Positions 1-5,395 of a DNA stretch of 20,551 nucleotides are shown here, piece by piece; within the stretch, counting starts at the first letter, position 1, and each line of letters starts with the position of its first letter. This DNA comes from CAZLPZ01 sp964607245 (GTDB taxonomy: Bacteria; Pseudomonadota; Alphaproteobacteria; Micavibrionales; Micavibrionaceae), in contig CAZSIB010000016.1 in NCBI GenBank assembly GCA_964607245.1, positions 1 through 20,551 on the forward strand, written 5' to 3'. A program made the translations under genes and the position numbers. The notes beneath the pieces were generated by a model. It searched no databases and was not told where the DNA came from. It saw only the letters and a program-made list of their open reading frames with translations.

Positions 1-72
1 ATCTCTCCCTCGACCAACTCATTACTTCGTTCGTTTAATTCTTCAAATCGCTATAGCATCGTCTAAAATCAT
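1..72 (-). pseudogene. Frameshifted 5' fragment of a second copy of the neighbouring 214-aa gene
   Basis: Reading leftward from the ATG at 70-72, the first codons give MILDDAIA, identical to the start of the gene at 147-791. The frame then stops at TGA after nine codons. A frame offset by +1 is open from about position 50 to the window edge and reads RFEELNERSNELVEGE, so a single frameshift may separate the start from the body. The same promoter-like block precedes both copies. Only the 5' end lies in the window, so a short real peptide cannot be excluded. I infer a broken paralogue. Confidence 0.4.
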
Positions 73-79
73 AGGCAGG

Positions 80-109
80 AGAATATCATTAACTATTATG
101 TCATGTCAA
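80..109 (-). promoter_or_regulatory. Promoter of the left-edge fragment, copy 1 of a duplicated promoter
   Basis: Minus strand: -35 TTGACA (104-109), 18-nt spacer, -10 TATTCT (80-85). The ATG (70-72) follows only 7 nt after the -10, so transcription should begin at or next to the A of ATG. The block is nearly identical to the one at 798-827. Confidence 0.5.
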
Positions 110-146
110 GCGATGGTTTCTTGGGCTTATCTTGTGGTAAGACAGC

Positions 147-791
147 CTAAAGCCCCAGGCGGGTTAAAACATCGCGATCAGTCAGGTCGAGGATCATGTC
201 GGTGTCATTAAAAAGCGTATGACGGGTAATATCCCCCAGGCATGGCGCACTGGGCCCACCGTCTTTTTCCTTCCTTGCAACAGATTTCCAAACAGTTTTT
301 AAATCCGCATTTCCTTCTCGTAGCGTGTTGAGGGCTTGGGCCGCGATGGCGAGGTCAGAAGAGGAAAATTGTTCCCGCCCGGCAACGATGTTGAAAAGTC
401 CTCTGTAAAATCGTTGTTCACTGAATGTCGCCGGATACGCCCCAAGAGAAGGCCAGTAACTTAACCCGTCCCCCTGCACTCCGCATAATTCAATTTTGTC
501 GATACCATGCCACAGAGATTCCTGGGCAAGGCGGCGCGTAACCGTCCGTCCGATTCCTGGACGGCAATAATTCCGATCTGGGTAAAAACGGTGAGATGGA
601 TGAACGTAGAGATTCCCGAGGGCGCACATTTTGTTCTCAACATCGAATTCGTACCAAACTCGAACAAGGAAATGATCCATGTCGGGTCCCCAGAAGTCGA
701 CATGGTGAGAGGAGAAGTCATCCTCCGCATCCTTGGTCGTTTCAAACCCCAGGGCGCGCAGATCGTCAGCAATGGCATCGTCTAAAATCAT
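147..791 (-). CDS. Unrecognised 214-aa protein, possibly GNAT-like
   Basis: I do not recognise this protein with confidence. The middle part (YVHPSHR, then GIGRTVTRRLAQESLWHG, then a GLSYWPSLGAYPA stretch) resembles the acetyl-CoA loop and following strands of GNAT acyltransferases, where an R/Q-x-x-G-x-G/A loop is followed by a helix and an aromatic-rich 'FYExLGF'-like segment. That is a structural guess. No signal peptide or membrane segment is visible. An ATG at 800 lies in the same frame, but it sits inside the -10 box. The ATG at 791 is conserved in the duplicated copy at the left edge, so I take 791 as the start and expect a leaderless mRNA. No Shine-Dalgarno sequence is present. The C-terminal third is polar and unassigned. 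Confidence 0.6.
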   Translation of the reverse strand: MILDDAIADDLRALGFETTKDAEDDFSSHHVDFWGPDMDHFLVRVWYEFDVENKMCALGNLYVHPSHRFYPDRNYCRPGIGRTVTRRLAQESLWHGIDKIELCGVQGDGLSYWPSLGAYPATFSEQRFYRGLFNIVAGREQFSSSDLAIAAQALNTLREGNADLKTVWKSVARKEKDGGPSAPCLGDITRHTLFNDTDMILDLTDRDVLTRLGL

Positions 792-797
792 GCGCGA

Positions 798-827
798 CAT
801 ATATCATTAATTATTATGTCATGTCAA
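798..827 (-). promoter_or_regulatory. Promoter of the 214-aa gene, copy 2
   Basis: Minus strand: -35 TTGACA (822-827), 18-nt spacer, -10 TATATG (798-803). The start codon at 789-791 begins 6 nt after the -10, which fits leaderless transcription. The flanking A+T-rich sequence is shared with copy 1 (80-109). Confidence 0.5.
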
Positions 828-854
828 ACACTATCTCCATCCTGATGATCCGGC

Positions 855-883
855 TTGTTTTTCAGGGATAAATCAGCTAGACA
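855..883 (+). promoter_or_regulatory. Putative tRNA-Pro promoter
   Basis: TTGTTT (855-860), 17-nt spacer, TAGACA (878-883), then a GC-rich stretch (CAACGCGACC). The tRNA begins 26 nt later. The -10 and discriminator resemble those upstream of tRNA-Val at 5243-5271. Confidence 0.45.
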
Positions 884-909
884 CAACGCGACCCTGATTT
901 TCGGTCGGT

Positions 910-986
910 CGGAGTGTGGCGCAGCCCGGTAGCGCACTTGCATGGGGTGCAAGGGGTCGCAAGTTCGAATCTTGTCACTCCGACCA
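910..986 (+). tRNA. tRNA-Pro (anticodon GGG)
   Basis: Full cloverleaf. The acceptor CGGAGTG (910-916) pairs with CACTCCG (976-982); discriminator A; CCA is encoded at 984-986. The anticodon stem CTTGC/GCAAG encloses loop ATGGGGT with GGG at 944-946. The T loop contains TTCGAAT. The gene converges on nusB 15 nt away, with a T-rich run between them. Confidence 0.96.
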
Positions 987-1001
987 TTTTATCTTTTGAT
1001 A

Positions 1002-1481
1002 TTATCCGCGATATAACGGCCGAATGGCATCTAAAATGCCATTCACCATGCGGGGTTCGTTACCCTGATAATACGCGTGCGCGACATCCAGATAATCTGA
1101 AATAATTACGGGCGCATCGATATCCACATGCGCCATCAGCTCATACGCGCCGCAGAGTAACAGGGCATAAAGAAGCGGTTCTTTCTCCATCATCAGGGCA
1201 GCGTTTTGTCCATTTTTTAAATGCGCGGTGACGACCGGATCCAAATCATTCCGCCGGGCGGCCACGCCTTGTAAAATGGCGGACAGTAATTCAGGCGCCG
1301 GGCGTTCGACCCCGTCAAGTTCCGGTTCAATCCCGACCCGGTTCACCATGACATCATTGTAAACACTGTGCGCATCGGCACCGGAAAGCAGCATTTGATA
1401 CACGGCCTGAACGGCATAAAGCCGCGCACTTGTTTTGGCACGCGGGGTTGCAGACGTCGGTGTTACAGAGGCGTTACTCAT
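1002..1481 (-). CDS. nusB: Transcription antitermination protein NusB
   Basis: NusB pairs with NusE (ribosomal protein S10) on boxA RNA and supports antitermination in rRNA operons. The 159-aa product has the family's N-terminal helix (ARLYAVQAVYQML, about residues 19-31) and the conserved C-terminal half: a hydrophobic LLYALLLCGAYEL helix, then DAPVIISDYLDVAHAYY, then the closing MVNGILDAI. The length is normal plus a roughly 15-residue Ser/Thr/Ala-rich N-terminal tail. Its ATG overlaps the end of ribH by 4 nt (ATGA), so the two are co-transcribed and probably translationally coupled. The gene ends 15 nt from the 3' end of a convergent tRNA-Pro. Confidence 0.95.
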   Translation of the reverse strand: MSNASVTPTSATPRAKTSARLYAVQAVYQMLLSGADAHSVYNDVMVNRVGIEPELDGVERPAPELLSAILQGVAARRNDLDPVVTAHLKNGQNAALMMEKEPLLYALLLCGAYELMAHVDIDAPVIISDYLDVAHAYYQGNEPRMVNGILDAIRPLYRG

Positions 1482-2002
1482 GCGGCGACATCTCCTTCCG
1501 TATCGATCTGGTTCTGAAGGCCGAATTTTTCACGGACCGCAATCATGCTGAGCGCGGCATAGGCGGCATCCCCCCCTTTATCCAGTTGCGCGGGGTCGGC
1601 GCGTTCGACGGCCTGTTCTTTATTTTCGCACGTTAAAATGCCGTTCCCCACCGCGACGCCATACTGAACCGCGATATCCATCACGCCGCGCGCGCTTTCG
1701 TTCGAGACAATCTCGTAATGGGTAGTCGCCCCCCGAATAACACACCCCAAGACAATATAACCGTCATACACGGTCGCGCTTGATCCAATCAGTGCGGCAT
1801 GTTCCGCGATCGCAAGCGCCGCGGGGATTTCAAGCGCACCGGGCACGCTCAATCGGTCATAGGTCGCACCGTGTGATTCAAGGACCGCCACCGCGCCCGA
1901 CAAAAGGCCATCGGCGATATCAGCGTAATACCGGGCCTCGACAACCAACACATGGGGGGATTTTTGAAAGTCCAGCGGCGGACGGGAACGGGTTTCATGC
2001 AT
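1478..2002 (-). CDS. ribH: 6,7-dimethyl-8-ribityllumazine synthase
   Basis: This enzyme condenses 5-amino-6-ribitylamino-uracil with 3,4-dihydroxy-2-butanone 4-phosphate, the penultimate step of riboflavin synthesis, in the cytoplasm. Family signatures are visible: VPGALEIP (53-60), VLGCVIRGATTHYE (84-97) with the presumed catalytic His95, SNESARGVMD, and the C-terminal KGGDAAYAALSMI. At 174 aa it has normal length plus a short N-terminal extension. The ATG at 2002 is preceded by GAAAGG, a usable ribosome binding site. It is the first gene of a ribH-nusB operon. I see no FMN riboswitch upstream. The other riboflavin genes lie elsewhere. Confidence 0.95.
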   Translation of the reverse strand: MHETRSRPPLDFQKSPHVLVVEARYYADIADGLLSGAVAVLESHGATYDRLSVPGALEIPAALAIAEHAALIGSSATVYDGYIVLGCVIRGATTHYEIVSNESARGVMDIAVQYGVAVGNGILTCENKEQAVERADPAQLDKGGDAAYAALSMIAVREKFGLQNQIDTEGDVAA

Positions 2003-2189
2003 AATGGCACGGCCTTTCAGATGGAATTATTCAATAACGGCCCCTATAAACGATAAATACCCCACACCTGTCAATGTTTTAGTGTCCAAATAGGGTAAAA
2101 TTTCCTGTCCATATTATCCTATCCTAAGCTGTTTTTAACCTCCATCGTTTAAGCTAGAATGATCGGGTTCAACATGTGTGGGAGACAAG

Positions 2190-2477
2190 ATGTCGATGGT
2201 CAGCAGCGTTAACGCCTATCAGCAACAAATCCAGATTCAACAATCCACAACACCACAACCCCGCCGGGAAACGACAGAGACGCGCGAGAAAGACCGCGAC
2301 CGCGATGAGATCGCCGTATCGCGCGGGCGTACCGATGATGTTTCCCGCACCCGCGAGAACGAACGGACAGAACAAGACCGGAAAACGGATGCGCTGCGAA
2401 TTGTCTCAGATAACACCGCGTCCCAGGGCCGCGACACCGCCCAGCGTCGCGGCAGCGTCCTGGACATCACGGCCTAA
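2190..2477 (+). CDS. Small, highly charged hypothetical protein (95 aa)
   Basis: I do not recognise the family. The N-terminus (MSMVSSVNAYQQQIQIQQ) is a Gln-rich amphipathic stretch. The middle (about 30-75) is almost entirely Arg/Glu/Asp/Lys/Thr/Gln and is predicted disordered or a long charged helix. The C-terminus ends in a short hydrophobic RRGSVLDITA tag. The ATG at 2190 has GGGAG five nt upstream; an in-frame GTG at 2178 would overlap that site, so 2190 is preferred. Other frames are open here because of the composition, but only this one pairs a ribosome binding site with the ordered termini. Its stop overlaps the stop of the convergent gene. A flagellum- or cell-envelope-linked role is possible but not shown. 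Confidence 0.55.
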   Translation: MSMVSSVNAYQQQIQIQQSTTPQPRRETTETREKDRDRDEIAVSRGRTDDVSRTRENERTEQDRKTDALRIVSDNTASQGRDTAQRRGSVLDITA

Positions 2478-2827
2478 AGGCGCGCTCCCTGATTCTCATT
2501 CGCGCGGTTGGCCACAAACTGGGCCCCAACATCCATCCACGACCGCGTGGATGAATCCCCCTGAACCCGGCACGGAACACACAAGGAGGTGATTTCGTGC
2601 CGCTCCGTCATGGCCTCACGCAGGGTGGCTGCCAGTTCATCCGCCCCCAGATCCGGACGCCCCAGTAAGCGACGAAAAACATCCAAGGTCATTTGAGACG
2701 CATATCCCAAACGATCGAGATTCGGGTGTTCGCCCGCTTCGATCATCAGCGTATAGTAATGATCGACCTGGGCCAGTGTATCGCGCAATTCTTCGCGCAA
2801 AGCGGCAGCATAATGATGTGTCGGCAT
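2474..2827 (-). CDS. Hypothetical helical protein with a CxxC motif (117 aa)
   Basis: I do not recognise the family. The sequence looks mostly alpha-helical and soluble (YAAALREELRDTLAQVDHYY, MTLDVFRRLLG, LAATLREAMTERHE), followed by a CVPC pair and a polar tail. The ATG at 2827 is preceded by AAAGGAG with a 6-nt spacer, a strong ribosome binding site. The frame is open upstream to a GTG at 2944, but that has no ribosome binding site. A CtrA-type box (2992-3006) and a TATAAA element (2972-2977) face this gene and would give a leader of roughly 140 nt. The stop codon overlaps that of the gene at 2190-2477. Confidence 0.65.
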   Translation of the reverse strand: MPTHHYAAALREELRDTLAQVDHYYTLMIEAGEHPNLDRLGYASQMTLDVFRRLLGRPDLGADELAATLREAMTERHEITSLCVPCRVQGDSSTRSWMDVGAQFVANRANENQGARL

Positions 2828-2971
2828 CGGATTCTCCTTTAGAACGTTCAAGCGGTTAACGTGCGACACACCCTCTATATCGTCGATAAACCGTTTAAAG
2901 CCGCGCCCCATGTTCAATTTAAAAAATGGACATGAGAATCGCACAAGGTAAAATTGTCTGCTTGCGATACC

Positions 2972-3006
2972 TTTATATCCGATTCGCGGCGTTAATTAAA
3001 ATTTAA
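2972..3006 (-). promoter_or_regulatory. CtrA-type box plus -10 upstream of the 117-aa gene
   Basis: A perfect TTAA-N7-TTAA palindromic site occupies 2992-3006. On the minus strand it is followed after 14 nt by TATAAA (2972-2977). This resembles the flhF promoter in this window, where the gap is 16 nt. The surrounding sequence is A+T-rich, so chance occurrence is possible. CtrA binding is inferred from the consensus only. Confidence 0.4.
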
Positions 3007-3053
3007 TTTCTATATAAGTCGTAAAATGATTATTGCATTGCGCAAATACGGCT

Positions 3054-4076
3054 TTACAGGCCTAAATGACCCACCAACGCCTGGAAATCATCAGGTGGCG
3101 GGGCGGTAAAGGACATACTCTCACCCGAAACTGGATGGATAAAATGAATTTCCCGGGCATGAAGGGCCTGGCGCGGGAAGGCCAGAACCGCACCCATCAC
3201 CGCGTCATCATATCCCGCGCGTTTTAATCCTGCGCGCCACGCTGTTCCTTGAGCCCCATACAGCGGATCCCCCACAAGCGGATGCCCAATCGACGCCATG
3301 TGCACGCGAATTTGATGGGTACGCCCGGTGGCCAGTTTGCATTCGACCCGCGCGGCCGCATCGCCAGACCGAGCAGTCACGCGGTAATGTGTTTGGGCAG
3401 GCCGCGCGTCTTTCCCCCCCGTTGTCATTTTTAACCGGTGCACGGGATGCCGGCCAATGGGCGCGTCAATCGTACCACAGGGCGGCATCGGCACCTTGAA
3501 CACGACCGCATCATAAATCCGTCCTAAACTGCGGTCTTGAAGCTGGGCCGACAGGGCCTGATGCGCGCGGTCATTTTTGGCGACCATCATCAACCCAGAT
3601 GTGCCACGATCCAACCGGTGCACAATGCCGGGGCGCTTCACCCCGCCAATCCCGGATAATGTATCCCCGCAATGATAAAGCAGCGCATTGACCAGCGTGC
3701 CCGTATGATGCCCCGCCGCCGGATGAACGACCATATCGGCATCCTTGTTAATGACGAGCAGATCGCTGTCTTCATATACAATATCGAGGGGGATGTTTTC
3801 AGGAACAGGCACAGCATCGAGCGGTTCCGGTTCTAAAAAGGAATAGATCTCCCCTGCCCGGACCTTCGCCGCCGGATCGGTGACGGGCATCTCGCCGCGC
3901 ATCACCAACCCCGCCTCGATCAAGGCACGAAAGCGCGTGCGCGACACGTCAGGACAAGAATCCGCCAGAAATTTATCAAGCCGGGCCCCCACGACATCCG
4001 GCCCCACAGACAGGACCATCGGATCGATCGGAATGTCGAGCGCCGCCGCCCCGATATCTTGTTTTTCATGATCCAT
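3054..4076 (-). CDS. rluD: RluA/RluD-family 23S rRNA pseudouridine synthase
   Basis: Isomerises uridines to pseudouridine in large-subunit rRNA; RluD acts on helix 69. An S4 RNA-binding domain occupies about residues 29-80 (ARLDKFLADSCPDVSRTRFRAL). The catalytic domain follows, with the motif HRLDRGTSG (153-161) and catalytic Asp156. Other family blocks are INKDADMVVHPAAGHHTGTL (109-128), the ATGRTHQIRVHM motif and HPLVGDPLYG. At 340 aa the length is normal. The ATG at 4076 has no clear ribosome binding site. The assignment to RluD rather than a close paralogue rests on the S4 domain and overall form. It is transcribed away from the unknown gene at 4177. Confidence 0.9.
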   Translation of the reverse strand: MDHEKQDIGAAALDIPIDPMVLSVGPDVVGARLDKFLADSCPDVSRTRFRALIEAGLVMRGEMPVTDPAAKVRAGEIYSFLEPEPLDAVPVPENIPLDIVYEDSDLLVINKDADMVVHPAAGHHTGTLVNALLYHCGDTLSGIGGVKRPGIVHRLDRGTSGLMMVAKNDRAHQALSAQLQDRSLGRIYDAVVFKVPMPPCGTIDAPIGRHPVHRLKMTTGGKDARPAQTHYRVTARSGDAAARVECKLATGRTHQIRVHMASIGHPLVGDPLYGAQGTAWRAGLKRAGYDDAVMGAVLAFPRQALHAREIHFIHPVSGESMSFTAPPPDDFQALVGHLGL

Positions 4077-4118
4077 CAGGGAGTTATGCCATGAATTGCC
4101 CCAGGGTGCAAAAATTTA

Positions 4119-4147
4119 TTGAAATCTGTCGCTTTTGGTCATAAGGT
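4119..4147 (+). promoter_or_regulatory. Putative promoter of the 211-aa gene/cpdR unit
   Basis: TTGAAA (4119-4124), 17-nt spacer, TAAGGT (4142-4147), lying 29 nt before the ATG at 4177. A moderate match to the housekeeping consensus. Confidence 0.35.
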
Positions 4148-4176
4148 ACAGCACAGAACAAACAAAAAGGGAGCCC

Positions 4177-4812
4177 ATGAAGATGCGAACGAGATTAAAA
4201 ACAGATTTTAGAGCCGATCGATTTGAACAGACCGATTCCCCAAACCCGGTCGCGTACGCATGGAAAGACGTCCAAGCGGCAATTGCAAATTATCAGCGCC
4301 AAGGGGAATTAAGACCTTGCGACTATACCCCCCTTTCGCATGTTGAACCGGACGGAAAAGTTTACGAGAGAGATATTCGGACTGTTGTGTTTTATATTGG
4401 TCGCGATTTGCATGCCGTGCACGCCATGCCCCACGCCACCGATGAAAATACTCCAACCGGTAAAGCAACGACCTTTCTGTTCAACGTGTCACAGTCTCGT
4501 TATTTAGGTGGAATCTGGGAAGCTATCCAGAAGGCGCGGGCCGCACAGGAAACCGAGCGTCAGTATATGAGAAGAACGAGCCGTTGGGTGATGCACAATT
4601 TGAACATCCCCGCACACATCAAAGCCCGCGGGGTCCATTTTATTGGCGAGGCCAATAACGCACTCTGGGGGTATCAGTTATTCCACCACCATGTCTCAAC
4701 CGCAGAAAGCGCCCTCGCGCGTTATCACCCAGAAATTCTGAAACGGGATAAATACTTTTCTTCGGGGCGTCACTTGGTCCCAGAACAATTTCATACTAAG
4801 TTTGGGATGTGA
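4177..4812 (+). CDS. Unrecognised 211-aa cytoplasmic protein upstream of cpdR
   Basis: I do not recognise this protein. It has no signal peptide or membrane segment and is rich in Arg, His, Tyr and Gln. Notable parts are the strand-like RTVVFYIGRDLHAVHAMPHA (about 83-102), a charged helix (IWEAIQKARAAQETERQYMRR), and an aromatic/His cluster NALWGYQLFHHHVS near residue 165. The ATG at 4177 has AGGGAG upstream and is preferred over an in-frame TTG at 4135. Base composition is visibly more A+T-rich than rluD or cpdR, which suggests later acquisition. It lies 32 nt upstream of cpdR in the same direction with no terminator between, so the two are probably co-transcribed. Confidence 0.65.
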   Translation: MKMRTRLKTDFRADRFEQTDSPNPVAYAWKDVQAAIANYQRQGELRPCDYTPLSHVEPDGKVYERDIRTVVFYIGRDLHAVHAMPHATDENTPTGKATTFLFNVSQSRYLGGIWEAIQKARAAQETERQYMRRTSRWVMHNLNIPAHIKARGVHFIGEANNALWGYQLFHHHVSTAESALARYHPEILKRDKYFSSGRHLVPEQFHTKFGM

Positions 4813-4844
4813 TTCTTGTCCCTGAAGATCTGTGATAAAACCCC

Positions 4845-5237
4845 GTGCCCCATATTATTCTTGCCGATGACGACGCCGCGATGCGGCAATTCCTGACCCT
4901 TTCGCTCACCCGCGCAGGGCATGCTGTGTCGGCCTTTCCCGATGGGCGCGCGGCCTTTGACCACCTCGCCAACCCCGCGCATCCGGCGGATCTGCTCCTC
5001 ACCGATATCGTAATGCCCGGCATGGACGGGATTGAACTCGCTTTACGCGCGCGGCATCTGCGCCCCAGCTTAAAAACACTTTATATCACGGGGTTTGGCA
5101 CGGTTGCGGGCGACGAGATCACCCAAGGGCCGGTTCTTGCCAAACCGCTGCACCTCAAGGCAGTTTTGGGGGAAATTGACCGGATTTTGGCGGATTTTCC
5201 GCTGCCCCCATCGCCCCCCGGCACAACCGATACATAA
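4845..5237 (+). CDS. cpdR: CpdR-type single-domain response regulator
   Basis: In Caulobacter, unphosphorylated CpdR primes ClpXP and brings it to the cell pole for degradation of cell-cycle substrates; phosphorylation by the CckA-ChpT relay blocks this. The 130-aa protein is a receiver domain with no output domain: acidic cluster DDD (8-10), phospho-acceptor Asp54 in LLTDIVMPGMDGIELA, Thr82 in YITGFGTVAG, and Lys100 in the AKPLHLK switch. The 'TDIVMPxMDGIELA' and 'ITGFxxVA' blocks and the 'KPxHLK' ending match CpdR rather than a generic receiver. The start is GTG, since an in-frame stop lies just upstream and the next ATG would remove the acidic cluster. No strong ribosome binding site is seen. 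The tail after residue 119 is Pro-rich. Confidence 0.88.
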   Translation: MPHIILADDDAAMRQFLTLSLTRAGHAVSAFPDGRAAFDHLANPAHPADLLLTDIVMPGMDGIELALRARHLRPSLKTLYITGFGTVAGDEITQGPVLAKPLHLKAVLGEIDRILADFPLPPSPPGTTDT

Positions 5238-5242
5238 CCCCC

Positions 5243-5271
5243 TTGCCAGACACGGAATTTTTGGCTAGACA
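5243..5271 (+). promoter_or_regulatory. Putative tRNA-Val promoter
   Basis: TTGCCA (5243-5248), 17-nt spacer, TAGACA (5266-5271), followed by a GC-rich discriminator (TACCGCCACC). The spacing, the -10 and the following bases resemble the tRNA-Pro promoter at 855-883. It may also drive the helicase gene downstream. Confidence 0.5.
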
Positions 5272-5298
5272 TACCGCCACCGCCGTTGGTTTTTATGT

Positions 5299-5373
5299 GG
5301 GCAGTTAGCTCAGCGGGAGAGCACTGTGTTGACATCGCAGGGGTCACTGGTTCGATCCCAGTACTGCCCACCA
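5299..5373 (+). tRNA. tRNA-Val (anticodon GAC)
   Basis: The acceptor GGGCAGT (5299-5305) pairs with ACTGCCC (5363-5369), with CCA encoded at 5371-5373. The anticodon stem CTGTG/CGCAG encloses loop TTGACAT with GAC at 5331-5333. The D stem is GCTC/GAGC and the T loop TTCGATC. No terminator separates it from the helicase gene that starts 22 nt downstream. Confidence 0.96.
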
Positions 5374-5395
5374 TCTTAAACGCTGCGAGTATTCG

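Noticed and set aside
507..785. Plus-strand open frame opposite the 214-aa gene
   Set aside because: No ribosome binding site or promoter. The minus frame has a duplicated promoter and a conserved start.
2132..2160. Promoter of the 95-aa gene (TTTTTA, 17 nt, TAGAAT)
   Set aside because: The -35 is poor and the region is A+T-rich, so not listed. Nearby TTAA pairs are 10 nt apart, not the 7 needed for a CtrA box.
2003..2189. FMN riboswitch upstream of ribH
   Set aside because: None of the conserved RFN-element blocks is visible in the gap, on either strand.
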